Shown here: piece by piece, positions 11,921 to 25,001 of the stretch
Layout: each line of letters starts with the position of its first letter
Numbering within the stretch: position 1 is the stretch's first letter
From: Mytilisepta virgata
Lineage: Eukaryota > Mollusca > Bivalvia > Mytilida > Mytilidae
Length of the DNA: 64,000 bases
Assembly (NCBI GenBank): GCA_028015205.1
Contig: CM051517.1
Location: forward strand, 46,511,135 to 46,575,134
Reading direction: 5' to 3'
The notes under the pieces: generated by a model
What the model was told of the DNA's origin: nothing
Seen by the model: the letters and a program-made list of their open reading frames with translations, nothing else
Database searches by the model: none
Translations under genes and position numbers: made by a program

Positions 11921-12366
11921 CACATACACGCAAAAAATGTATGCAATATACCCCAGCGTGAACGCTCGCAGTAAATTTAAAGTAAGCTCAGGATTCAATA
12001 TACAAGGGCTTGCCCGAGGGAAAACAACCTGTCAAGGCTTGCCAAATCTGAAAGTTTATCTCAAATGATGGCCGTAATTGTTTTATTATTTTTTCCAACA
12101 GGAGTACATGTAAGACATAATTTGATTCTCATTACTACTAATGCAGACAAATTACGCAGTTGCTTCCCTTGTGGGGGGGATTGGGACGTTTAAATGTGAA
12201 CAATAGGGTTGTTTCCCGCGATGTTCAATTTTTGTAAAAACTTTCAATTTATTTTTTAATCACATGACAGTTTTCATCCAATGAGAGTATTTTAAAATAT
12301 TTAAAAAATAATAATACAGAATGTCCAAAACCTTCAGAAAAAACTTTTTAAAAAATACACACATAA

Positions 12367-12487
12367 AAAAACGACATCCGGGGTCACTTTCTTCCGCCCA
12401 CCACGTACCGCTCGCCCCAAAAAATTGAAACGTTGCCTCCTTCTATGAAAGTCCGAATTTAGGAAATATTGTTATACGCCTCGATAA
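12367..12487 (-). repeat. Dispersed repeat, inverted partner of 17105-17235
   Basis: About 120 bp including CACTTTCTTCCGCCCACCAC, GTACCGCTCGCCCC and GAAATATTGTTATACGCC. It matches the reverse complement of 17105-17235 with few mismatches (by eye above 85%). Confidence 0.7.
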
Positions 12488-12499
12488 AAAAGAACGTAT

Positions 12500-13538
12500 T
12501 TGCTATAAGGTCCTATGTTAACTATGTTCCAAGGTGGTGTCCATCTTGTATTTCCAATTGGCATCAAAAGTACAAATTTGGTATAAGACCATCTAAGGAA
12601 CATTCCTGCAAAGTAGAAGTTCGTTTGGTCTTGTGGTTTCTGACAAGAAGATTTTTGAAACATTGAGTCCTATGTTAACTATGTCCTGCAGCGGTAGCCG
12701 TCTTTGATTTCCGATCGGCATCAAAATTATAAGTTTGGTACAGGACCATCATACAAACAGTCAGACATATTATCAATTCAATTTGTCAAACGGTTTCAAA
12801 GAAGTTGTTTGTATGTATTTTCCATGAGGTCCTATATATTAACTTTATGCCATGGTGGTGGCCATCTTTGATTTCCAGTCGGCACCAAATGTACATATTT
12901 GGTAGAGGACCATCTAAGGACCATTCCTGCAAAGCAGAAGTTCCTTTGGTCTTGTGGTTTCTAACAAGAAGATTTTTTAAAACATTGGGAACTGTGTTAA
13001 CTAATGTCCTGCAGTGGTAGCCATCTTGGATTCCCGATCGGCATCAAAATTACAAATTCGGTACAGGACCATTATACAATCATTCAGGCAGATTATTAAT
13101 TCAATCTGTCAAACGGTTTCGAAGAAGACGTTGTTTGTATGTATATCCCATAAGTTCCTTTGTTAATTTTGTCCCAGGGTGGCGGCCATCTTGGATTTTC
13201 AATCAGCACCAAAATTATAAATTTGGTAGAGCATCATGTAAGGAGCATTCATGCAAAGTAGAAGTTCATTTGGTCCTGTGGTTTCTGACAAGAAGATTTT
13301 TTAAATTTCAGTCAATCAGCACACAATGTTGGGCCTGGCAGCCATGTTGAATATTAGATCTGAACCAAAATTATAAATTCTGAAAAAGTCATTCCCAGGG
13401 ACATTGCTGCCAAGTTTGATTCCATTTGGTTCAGTGTTTTTTTAAGAAGAAGATTGAAATGTGAAAAGTTAATGGACGGACGACTGACGCAAAGTGATGG
13501 CAAAAGCTCAACCTGGCTTTTAGCCAGGTGAGCTAAAA
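12500..13538 (+). mobile_element. Second ~160-bp tandem-repeat element of the same class
   Basis: Units marked by TCCTATGTTAACTATGTCC or variants near 12508, 12667, 12829, 12990 and 13155, each with GGTGGCCATCTTGGATTTCC-like and GTGGTTTCTGACAAGAAGAT-like blocks. The 3' end, ATGGACGGACGACTGACGC, TGATGGCAAAAGCTCAACC and CCAGGTGAGCTAAAA, matches the end of the 10643-11920 element in design while the unit sequence differs. The 5' end is not clear. Confidence 0.65.
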
Positions 13539-14235
13539 ATGGTCAATATCATTCGGGAACGTTTCCCGTCAATCATATTACTGCGAAAATATTTTCGGTA
13601 AAAGAGATGTTTTTTTTATGTTTTATCGATGTAATTTGACTAAGTCATGGCGATTGTTTTCATACTCATTAGTGAATGATGCCCGAAAGGACCATCGACT
13701 TAAACCGAAAAACTGGCAGTCCATGACAATTCAGATCAGAGTCATCAAGGGCGTGGATCGTACTCACAAATCCGACGTTGACTGATATTATTGTTGTTTT
13801 GACGAAATACCCTAGAATAATCGGTTACTGATACCCTGGAAAATTGATAAAGGCAGAGTGTAGTTATCATGCGACGATTGAAAGAACACCGACGGAAATG
13901 CTGCGGTTTTTCCAGATGATATGCAAAGATTGACTGAGAAGATAACTTTCATCCAAGGAAAAGACACAAAACATAACATATTCAGTACTTTCTTGGGTTT
14001 ACTTTGATTGGTCAATTTATTTTCGTCTATTATATATTATAGACTAAATTTTCATTTCTACTATGACATCATTAAATGGAATCCCGTCGTTTTAGGCGTC
14101 AAAAAAAAAACCGTTGGAATTAAATTATAAGGATTGACAGTAATTTTGTTTTCAGTCTATTCGAAATAACCTCAATGCACATGGTGAATACTTTCAAATT
14201 ACACGTGATTGAGGTTAATTCTTTGTAGACTGAAG

Positions 14236-14350
14236 CATAAATCGATTTATGCCTAGGCATAAATCCATTTAAGGCTATGCATAAATGATTTATGCCTAGG
14301 CATAAATACTTATGGTTAGCCTTAAATCGATTTATGCTTAGGCATAAATA
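14236..14350. repeat. Cluster of AGGCATAAAT/ATTTATGCCT palindromes
   Basis: Four to five near-palindromes of the type GCATAAATCGATTTATGC, separated by CTAGGCATAAAT, in about 115 bp. No ORF and no microsatellite period. Confidence 0.7.
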
Positions 14351-14399
14351 AATATTTATGACGCACATACCGCGTCATATATTACTATCAAGCCGTATT

Positions 14400-16620
14400 T
14401 CCATCCACAGCGGGTCATGCTTATATATGTATACAAATGGTTGCTCCCTTAAGACGTTTTATCTTTAATTATTTTACAACGTATGTTTAGAAACTGATAC
14501 ACAAAGAGTCGCACACTAAACTAAAAGAGTTGGTCAGTAGGCTATGCTTTTCTAATTAAGTCTGTATCTCATTGTGCACAAAAATTGTTTTCAGTAGAGA
14601 ATTTGTGTTATAATTTACGTATAATGAATTTAAAAGCCTGCTTATCTTGATTTTGTTTTGAGAATCCTGTCAACACAATGTCAATTTCGTGATAACATGT
14701 ATATACATTTGTACTTTATTACACACTTTCTTGCGTGTATTCAGCAAGATAATTGCCTTTCATTATATTACCTAATTAAGGCTCTTTACATACAGCTGTA
14801 GTCATATTACCGAAACATAAGTTTCATAATGAAACGATTTATAATATGTAGACATCTTAAGTTTAGGACTGAAATTTACCTTAGTTTAAATACCCAATGT
14901 TCATGAAGTTACTTAAAGATACGAGATGAAGTTATTGTTGATAAAAATGTTATTAATATAACATGTTGTAACGAGTAAGAAAGACAATTTTTAAATTAAT
15001 TTTCTTAAAAATTTAAAGTTCTGTGAACAGGAATCAGCATATTCCGTTAAGTTCAAAATCTACTTTCATTTTCACTTGAGAACTACATTTAAAGGTAAGA
15101 TTACTTATATCGTTTTCTTGCAACATTTTTCATGGAATAAAAACATATATTTATCTTTTAAAGATGTTAAGTAAAAAATTAACTCAAAACATCTTAAAGT
15201 GTTAAATCTTTTTTGGACAAGTGTAATTTACACTAGGAATGGGTTACTCGAATTGTGTATCTTTAAGTTCGTATCCTAGGATATTCTGAGGACAATCCTA
15301 AAATCAAGGATGAACAATAGCCCTGTTTGTATTTACAACCGACAGAAAAATGGATATCATATTCCTTAAATTTTTAACTTAAGTTCGATAGATCGCAATG
15401 ATATTTTTATTTTATTTTTCATAAAATGTAGTTTTTCACGTACTTATTGCCCATAATCCAAAAAAATGCATATATAAAAATGTCTTTAGATTTATACGTT
15501 ATTAGTAAGCAAAGATCCCCATGAAGTTGGACTGCCTGAAGCACCCAGGGATGGTGGAAATTTACAAAGGGTAAACAATTTGTCCCGAATCAAATAAACT
15601 TAAACAACGACGGCCAGTCGCTGAATTACTGTTATAACAAAGTAATTTTATTATTGGAATTCAATGTATGTGTATCCTCCCAAATGTATTAAATTACACC
15701 AAATACATTGATAATTTTGAAATAATATAATATTAAATATTACAACACAAAAATTCACCCAGACCACAAAGCCTTTTTTTAAATTTATAATTGCATCTAT
15801 ATATTTTGGCTCATATATGAAACAATGGCTTCATGAAAACAGAACCTAGCTTTATATTTTCACAATAAGATGTTCATATGCATATGCTGTCAGTCTGCTG
15901 TATTGTGATTCAGTTTTGCATCTTACTTAAACTTCAAAGTAAAACTATGATGTCTAACAAAACAAACAAGTTGAAAAAAAATTGCTAATAAACATTTAAT
16001 TTTGTCAACACAATTTTCTCAATAAATTTCCTGGTTACACAAATCTTGTATATTAAATGAGCTAAAAGTATAAATTTGAAGATATTGTCAAACAATGTCT
16101 TTAAGGATGGTAAGATTTTCAATCTTTAAATGGTAAACAATTAAGTTATATTTAAACTAACTTTTTTAAATGTTCAACAGAAAATTCAATAATGTTGTAA
16201 TATGAGTCTGTACTGTATAAATATAAAATCTATAATTATAAGTTTGAGAAATCTTTCGGTCGATCTTTTTTTCTGCTGGTGACTAATTGCATGTATTTTT
16301 TATTATTCCTTTTTCTTCAACTATCAATCTTTAAAAAAAATCGATTGAGATTAAATTTTTTAAATAAAATTTTCTTTATTCTATAGACTGGTTAATACCA
16401 CAAAACGTTGAAGAGTAGATTCAAATCTAAAACAAGCACAAGAGTAAATTTTAATGTATCTAAGGACAGGACTGTGCACGAAAGGAGATATAATTATCGT
16501 AAGTTTTCACAAAAATTAACATTTCTTATAAGAGTAAGTTTCAATGTATGATTTCACTATAGTATTTGACTTTTATTTTGGTTTCACAATAAATAAATAA
16601 TCTTTATTTAAGGGAGATAA
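14400..16620. other. A/T-rich intergenic DNA, nothing recognised
   Basis: No ORF above about 60 codons, no clear repeat structure and no splice-compatible coding stretch on either strand. Confidence 0.5.
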
Positions 16621-16626
16621 TTCCAT

Positions 16627-18011
16627 TAAAGTACGTTGCACCGAACTGAGTCTCTCGCATTTTCTATATTTAACACAAGCTTTAGCAATACCCATTTGAA
16701 AAAATTGGGAAAAAGTGTTCTTCAGAACTACCGGTAACTTTTACTCGCCTCTGTTTTATCCTATACCTAACCAGTTTTGTGGTATACTGTATAAAATTCA
16801 ACTTTCTAACGGTTTACAGTTGGAGTGATCCATTATTCAAAAGGGTACTCAGGTAAATACAGGTACATGTAACTGGAATGCGAAGTTGCCAAATTTACAA
16901 TCTTATAGTTTTTATTAATGTTCTCTTTGCTTTCCAATGTAAAATGCTATATTTGTAGGAAGTATCAAGGAGTGAAATATTTCGGTTAGTCAATAACGAC
17001 AGAACTGTTTTTAAAGAATGTGCTTAATTATGGAATAAATAAACAAACCGACGTATATATGCGGCTCAGCGAATACATATATATATAAGCACGTTGTTGT
17101 TCTTTTTTTTTTATCGAAGTGTATAACAATATTTCCTAAATTCAGACTTTCATATAAAGCGGCAACGTTTCAATTTTTGGGGGTGAGCGGTACGTGGTGG
17201 GCGCAAGAAAGTGACTCTGGATCTTGTTGTTTTTTATGCGCGTATTTTTTACAAAGTTTTTCATTTATTCTAAAATCTATTTTATCAAAGAAAAATATAG
17301 AACGATTTAATTGGTCTCTAATTTTTTAAAGACAGTTAATATTAATGCAATCAAGCAAAATGTTAATTGAAATAAAAATGAAATACATGTACCATTTACA
17401 TAAAATAAAAAAGACACTGCAAAATGCTGCTGGTATTCGAAAATTTGTATAAATGAATTTGTCTGGTTTAATTATTTTGAATTCAACTCATAATCTTTCT
17501 AAAAAAATATTTCGTACTACTGATTCAGCGGTGTTTTACGATCTCAATTGACATTCACAGACATACCTTCTAGATACCCCTTTAATGCTATAATAAGGTA
17601 TAATTGTTCCATACAATGCCGTGCAATCGTCATTTAAAGATTTAGAAATAAAGACCAAAATTCAACTAGTTTGAAAATTAGTAAATACATGTGTAGGAAC
17701 TCACGAAATACAATTAAAACGTACCGGCGAACTTCTAGAGGTAAATCGAATTCACTGAACTGTTCTTATCTTTAGCCCAATGGACTATTCGCAAGGTTAG
17801 TAAAGGTCATAACATTTTTCCCTATGTTTACATTGGACAAAGTTAAAATGTTAGGAAAAAATTTATTTGAGAAAGCTAATTGTTCACATTTAAAATATAG
17901 TTGCCGGTAACCTCCGTTTTCAGAAATTAGTCAATAACTTTACACATTAAGCCTTCAAACGCTTGCTATTTATCGAAAACTGAGAGACTCCGTTCGGTGC
18001 AACGTACTTTA
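16627..18011. mobile_element. Candidate ~1.4-kb terminal-inverted-repeat element
   Basis: 16627-16664 (contains AAAGTACGTTGCACCGAACT) is the near-exact reverse complement of 17975-18011 (contains AGTTCGGTGC-like GTTCGGTGCAACGTACTTT). Subterminal AAGC(T)TTAGCAATA and CTTGCTATTT also mirror one another. There is no transposase ORF, so the element is non-autonomous. The dispersed repeat 17105-17235 lies inside. Confidence 0.55.
17105..17235 (+). repeat. Dispersed repeat, inverted partner of 12367-12487
   Basis: Contains TATAACAATATTTCCTAAAT, GGCAACGTTTCAATTTTTGG and GAGCGGTACGTGGTGGGCG, the reverse complement of the copy 4.7 kb to the left. It marks a shared but unnamed mobile sequence. Confidence 0.7.
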
Positions 18012-19736
18012 GCATAAAACAAAACTTCCTGGGGGTCCGAAAAATAAATTAACAGATACATATATAAACATTGGTTCTACGAAGACTTAGTTTCATAATG
18101 TTGGCTCTATTATCACGGGAGTTACCCATTATGTCTTTATCTCAATATTTGTTTTTTTTTATATTTATTGGATTTTAACCAGGGACAGCGAGGACATGAA
18201 CTCCGACTGTGTAAACAGAAACATTGGAACATGTGCAGATATCCATCCTTATCTAAATCTAAAGAGATTAATTTTCTTTAAAATGAATTAACTTGTAAGC
18301 TGTGCTAATTTAAACATGGTCGATTGCTACCTTTAACACTCTCGACCGGTGTTTTAAATATTGATGATCTCACTAGTGAGTTGTTGGTTCTCGGAATATG
18401 ATTGGTTGATTGAAAAGTTCTACGGCGGAACTTCTAAATATTAACTTCAACATTGTTCAACACAATGCAATAGTTTCCTCTGAAGAGACAAACGTACCTT
18501 TGTTATTGAAAGTGACAGTTCACAAGAGTAACAAGGGTAACAAAAAGTTAAACTTGAATATGCCGTGTTCTTCTTGTTCTTTTCCGCCCGCCATTGTGAC
18601 AGCTGTTATATAACAACACTGTCGCTAGGAAAAATAGTTCCGGTTTTGACAAGTGAGTAATTTTGTTATTATTTGAAATTGCTCTTCAACGTTTTTGATG
18701 ATTTTTTTTGCTTTTCAACATTCAACTGATGCATGGGTTTTAAATCGACAAAATGTGTACATATTGTGTATCAAAATTGGTATCAAATATTGGATTTATT
18801 AGCATACCTAAAATAAAAATAGATTTAATTTGTTAAAAAATAATGTGCAGCTAACAGTACATTTTGATATGCACTGAATGTTTATGTACGTCATTGTTGA
18901 TTATTAAATCGCACGTAAATGGAAAAAAACATTTGCCATCGTCAAAAAGGCGTATTTTTTTCTCAGTTCAAGTTTTTGACATTTAAAAGTCTATAATGGA
19001 AAGTTACATTAAAAAAGCATTTTAAAATTTAAAATTTTATTTTGAGGTATTTAATTGAACATTTAAATTGCAATCACATGGAATGTTAAAGATTTTTTCG
19101 TTGTTCAATATTTGAAGTACATTTCTTCTTCTCCTTTCGATTAACTAGTGATTTTTTATTTGAACATCAAGTTACACCTTAAGAACTTTGGTCAGAGTTA
19201 TATTCAGCCTATGTTATATCAACACTATAGAAATTTTAAGATTGTTATCAAGATTTCGAAACTATCCATTATTTCTTATTCCTTGATTTCACAGCCGTAA
19301 AGACTAATTTGAACAATCTCTGAAGATTTCTTGTAAACGAACTTTAGAACCTTTCCGTCCAACAACATGGTGAAACACAGGAATGATAAAAATTCAAAAA
19401 GGGCCTTAGTACAGCTCTCAATTAAAAAGCTGACATGTGCCCAAACTGCTTAACAAGCTCTGAATGGTCTTTTATATAAAAGACAACAATGTTTTAATAC
19501 AGTGTAACCATGAAACGCCTTACATAAACTATGGAAAAATGCACATTTACAACACAAAGACATATACAACCCTTTGCAAAGGCTCACGGCTAGGGACAGG
19601 GGACGTATAGAGTAAAACTAGTTACTCTTGTATCTTATTTTATAGTTTTCAAACAGTTTATTTGCTTTTTTTCTCACAGTTCTATGTGTTTGGGGCAGTT
19701 ATATTCCGTGTGAGACACCAGTGTGAGATTATACAA
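18012..19736. other. Intergenic DNA, nothing recognised
   Basis: A/T-rich; the longest forward ORF (18410-18613) has no recognisable features. No repeat structure stands out. Confidence 0.45.
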
Positions 19737-19872
19737 TTATCACCCTTGTTGGTGTGTGACCCGACGGTTTGTCTCCCAGAGAAAAGTAATGTCATCCGAG
19801 GGCTTGCCCGAGGGTGACCTTACTTTCCGAGGGGAGACAAACCGTCGGGTCACACACCAACAAGGGTGATAA
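19737..19872. repeat. Long near-perfect hairpin (palindromic MITE core)
   Basis: About 40 bp at 19737-19777 (with GTTGGTGTGTGACCCGACGG) are repeated as the reverse complement at 19832-19872. The inner part continues to pair imperfectly (AAAGTAATGTCATCCGAGGG with CCCGAGGGTGACCTTACTTT) down to a 4-base loop near 19803. The outer flanks also contain clustered TCACGTGA-type palindromes up to about 20160. Confidence 0.8.
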
Positions 19873-19899
19873 CTGTTATATGATATCGAATATTAAACT

Positions 19900-22120
19900 T
19901 TAAATTTTCCGTTTAGTATTCTTGGAGTCCTTATCAGACAGCAGGCGTTCCATTTCTGCCTCATCCACCGCAAGCAACCTGTTGTCGGACGCCATGTTTT
20001 TTGTTTACTGAATCAAGGGAAGTAACTATAAATGGAAACACGTGAGGCTCACGAGGGGATTCCCATGGGGTTTTCTCGCAAGCGGTTGACCTTACTATGC
20101 GGCCCAACGGTTTTTGGTTGACCCAACGAATGGGCAAATATCACGTGACACTGTTTTAACAAATCAGATTAAAGATTTCTATCCGAGTATATACTATTCA
20201 TGCATCTCATATCACATGACCTACCTTGACGTAACAATGCAAAAAAAAGTCACGTCACAATGCTAGAACGTCAGAAAACACACAACTTCGCACAAATGGT
20301 ACGACAACGTCGACATTAACATCGCTTCAATTTGAAAACCCTGATGTGCAACCTAAAAGAAATCTTTTTTTTTTTTTTATAGTTTTGTAGTTTTGGTACA
20401 AAACCAAAACACATACGATCTTTTCGAGTATAGAATTTATTTTGCGCTAGGTCGCCTAGTTTAAGAGAACACATTTTTGTGTCAAGGCGGCCATGTTTAT
20501 TACCTTTAATTTCAACGGAGAAATGTGAGAATAATAATCAGTCATGGTCAAAATTTAAGACATTTTTGTCCTATTATTATTTGCCTATTCCAGGCCAGGA
20601 GCTGTTGCAAATGATTCGTGATATTTTTATTTCGTGTATTATGTGGTTTCGACCTTGTTGACACCGACCTTGTTGACACCGAAATTTGTTTTTATAATTT
20701 GTACTTTTCTGAATTAAATTTACAGGTTACCGTCTCACCAACATATTCACTACATTTCCATTCCTTTTCCTTAAGGATCTTTTGAAATGACAACAATTTT
20801 ATCTGTCGTGATATATTTTGATATCTTAAAAATATTACTAAATGATAACTTCCATTCTCCTAACTTTGACGTTTCCTTGGAATTCGAATTTGTGGACTTT
20901 TCCCACTGTTTTGTCGCTTCGGTTTTCTTTTGCCGATATTTCATATTTTTTTCCAATTCGTGTTGTATGCATTTATGTGTCCAATCGACAATTAATCAAA
21001 TAATAAAAATGTCTTGGTTGTTAAATACATTTTGTAACCACTCGATAATGTATATATGTTAAAAGATCAAATATGGAAGAAATGGTAGATAACGTCTTGA
21101 CCTAAAATTACAAACAGTTATAAATGTATGAGACGGGGATAAATTGGGTCTTTGTTCACATGTGTCATATGTTACCAATCATTTTCAATCATATGTAAAA
21201 TCATGTATTGTTTGTTATGTATTAATTCTGCTCTATAATGGGCGCTTTAATAAGCTAATAAAATTCTTGCATTCTTGCAAAAAAGTCATGATCAGCATCG
21301 CGATTTGATTGACGGATACAGATTTTACATTTAATGGACTTGACACTTCAACTGTATTTTGCCCATTCCGAAGAATCTGATCTCACTAAATTTTTGGGGT
21401 GTTGGTTTTTGGGGGTGTTCCATTGCTACTGCGTAGTTATTTGTATGATTAAATTTTGGTAGTATTTTCATCTTACTTAGTATATATACTTGCGTCTTTA
21501 TACTTAAATGGTGAATGACTCTTATCGTAAGCGAACAATGCAAGTCATATTTTTGGGGAAGTATTTATTGACGAATGGTGATTTTAGGGGAATGTAATAC
21601 AATAAGGTTCCTCTACTGTTTTTTTTTTTTTGCTGAAAATTTACCAGGTGGTCATTTTTGAAGAATACTTTTTAAATACGGATAGAAAAAATACCTTTAT
21701 GACTTGTGTTTTAAGATATTGGACACTGAGTTTGGTACATTTGACTAAAAAACCCTAAATTTTCTCATCATGACAACAACGGCTCAACTATCGATAACCT
21801 TGGTTGGTGATCCCATATTAAAATGTATCCCTCTAACGAGATAACATTTAATCCACCATACCCCAACTAAATAAACACACAAATTAAACATTTTCTATCA
21901 TAAATTCAAGTTAATTTAGTTAAACAATGTCCTCCGCTTTATGTAAAGTGGCTAAATGTCATGTCACGATATTTAAAGTATACTTTAAAATTATATTGTT
22001 CAACAATTAAAATATAATAAAGTTTAAAACTATTCAAACAATATTCCTTTTTACTTGTGGGACCATCGGTAAGTTTAGATCTATTAACATTTTTCCCCTT
22101 TTCTGCATGATAGAAAATTA
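19900..22120. other. Intergenic DNA, nothing recognised
   Basis: Short A/T-rich ORFs on both strands (20479-21543) are without domains. GACCTTGTTGACACCGA is directly repeated at about 20651-20682. Confidence 0.45.
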
Positions 22121-22416
22121 TGTGTTATCATTGATATAATTTAGTAATAAGAAAAGATCATTATTTTTTTTATTTGATTATTATCGACAATTTCATATAA
22201 TTCAATAGAAAATTAGAACATTGTTATTTTGATGTTTATGGCAAAGACATAGTTCGAATCTCTGTTTCGGCTTTCCCTTTTTTTTTAAACTTTGTGTTAT
22301 CATTGATATAATTTAGTAATAAGAAAAGATCATTATTTTTTTTATTTGATTATTATCGACAATTTCATATTGTTCAATAGAAAATTAGAACATTGTGTAT
22401 TTTGATGTTTATGGCA
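22121..22416. repeat. Direct duplication with a 172-bp period
   Basis: About 123 bp starting TGTGTTATCATTGATATAAT at 22121 recurs at 22293 with only a few changes, ending TTGATGTTTATGGCAA in both. The copies are separated by about 50 bp of different sequence. Confidence 0.8.
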
Positions 22417-22419
22417 ATT

Positions 22420-24990
22420 TCATCTGTTTCGCTGCATATTTTGACATATTTTTAACATATAAAAAAGTGTAAATCGAGTGGAATTAAACTATTTTTTCTT
22501 TCAGTAACATTATGTTTTACTGGAAAATTATTTCGACTGTGCTTTGTTTTGTCAATAATGGACAAATTTCTGAATCATATGCATAAATACTGTAAGTTCA
22601 TACGGTTTTGTATTTACCATTAAAATCATCAACGTGACTGTATATATTGTATATCTAATTAAATAGTAGTATAGCGAATTAAGAACCGTCAAATCCTATA
22701 ATTTCATTGGTCAGAGCACTTTGCTATATTCTAAGTAAGAGATCCAATGGATAAGTGTGAATTCGTTGAAAACAATCCACTCGCCTCCGGCTCGTGGATT
22801 CTTTTTTACGAATCCACACTTATACACTGTATCTCCTATACAGAAAAGTACATAGCAGATTCTGACAATCTGTAAATCACCAACTTCAGGGACGTAGCTA
22901 CGCAAAAACGAAGTGTACTAAAACATGTGGCCAAAGCGTCGGCGGTCGTTGAAAGCCTCAGTGGATCTGCAGGGCAAATTATAATGTGGGGCTCAGGGGA
23001 TAGGGTGGATGTCTGAATACGAACTGTTCGAAAGTGGTAATAACCATTCACTGTATTTGATGTCTGTTACTGGAAATAACCGCTGATCAACTATAAAACC
23101 TATTTGTATTATAGTATTGATGTTATAGTATAATGATAAATGAAAAATTCAGTACTGATATATACATGCGTGAAATTACCAGGGACACACCATTGAGTCC
23201 AGAAAGTGTAAGCGATCCTTGTCACGCGTTGGAGTTGGGATTTTAAAGTTCCAACTATATTTTTGTCTTTTAATAATGTATTTATACGAAACAAGAGTCG
23301 CACCTTATTACAGAACTTAACAATGGTCAAACCACATGGGCTATGCAAAAGAGAAAAAGCTTGAGCAACCGACGACTATACAAAGAACGGATATGCTGTG
23401 CCGTGAAAACACAACCAAAGCAAAAAAAGTAAAATTCACAAACGTCGTCAACGTGATGTTACTAGAAATCTGAACGACATAACAGACAACCAGTTTTTCC
23501 ATCCAGCGGTACAGTAACCACTTCTAAAGTGATATACAATTTTAAAAAATACGAGATACCAATGACGTTCTCAAAAAGCATGTGATCGAAATGGTGAAAC
23601 CAGGCCAGTGTCAATCTTACAGACAGCGCATGCATGCTTTGTAAAAATTGGTCGTAAATGGTTCAATACATTTTGAAAATATCTAGGTAATGGCTATGTA
23701 ATACTGTCAATATCGAAGAATAAACTAACATTTTATGCAATGACAATGTGCACACAACAGGGTTTTTGTGTACAGGTAGCTACGCCCCTGTAAAAAACGT
23801 TAAGAAAGTTAATGTAAGTGTTTTTATGTTCGTAATAAATGTTTATATATACATTTACATATTTTCCAATTATTCAGTTTTATGATCTTAGTTTAAATAT
23901 TTTGTATCTCTACCAAATATTCTGTTTAGCATTCCATTTGTCTCCTGGTCCGCTGTTTACTTTTTTGTTGTGAATATCATAATTTATTTTCTTACGTTTA
24001 TTTAGGGAGACATTTATTGACCCGATATTGGTCTTATCATAAATATCAGCACTTGTTACACAAATAAAATACAATTTTCAGTTATAGTTTTTGACATTTA
24101 AATTATAAGTTTCATTTAAAAGAGAATTTGAAACTTTCAATAATATTTTAAACTTTTTTTTAAATTGTTTAAGAATTCAATGGACAATAAAACTTCGTGT
24201 ACGATTTAGATTGTGTACGGAAAAACTAAAATTTAAAAATATAAAATATATTGTGAACAGAAGAAAAAATAGAAAAAAATCAAAATAATTTGAAAGCATT
24301 AAAACATACATCAAAAACCGAGCCAAACAGGAAACTGGTAAGTAAAGACAAATTTTTAACCACGATACCTCAAGTAAACAAAAATACTAAAAACTAAAAA
24401 TCTTTTGTACATGGCATAGTGTGCAGTAGGATGTCCGTCGGGCCTTTTATACATCGAATGCTTCATGTCTAATATTAGAAATGTATCCGTAGACACGTGC
24501 ATTAAGTGCACATCGCCTTCCGTCGTCATAATATATATCGGCAAAAGAATACCGAAGCGACAAAACAGTGGGAAAAGTCCACAAATTCGAAACAAGTAAA
24601 CGTACAACGGTTTTGAAATGGTGAAAAATTCTATATGAGATTGTAATTTCGTGTTTTTAGATATTTTGTGCAGTTTAAAAATAATCTGGATTTTCTCTTT
24701 TCTCACTTTGAAAGTTGCAATGTAGCGTTTATATTCTCTCCGCATCTTTTTGAATAAAGCGATGTGAGAGAAATCTGACTTTCAATACTCCGGTGCCACG
24801 AGATAAGATTCTAACATGGTATCCTAGTATTAATTACCGCAAATATAAACACTGAAGCATTCTTTGATACCAATTTTGATGCAGATGATATGACGCATTT
24901 CGTCGATTTACGACTCGTCAGTTTTATTCAAGGCCAGAAATGTTGAAAAACAAATAAATATTCCAAATGCAACTAGAGGTAGGGGGTGTC
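22420..24990. other. Intergenic DNA, nothing recognised
   Basis: A short hairpin (GATTCTTTTTTACGAATC) near 22797. ORFs on the - strand at 22711-23348 and 24356-24745 show no protein-family features. Confidence 0.45.
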
Positions 24991-25001
24991 GGAACGACAG
25001 A

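Noticed and set aside
24356..24745. 129-codon ORF on the - strand
   Set aside because: No recognisable domain, A/T-driven composition, no splice or promoter evidence; kept as noise although longer than most.
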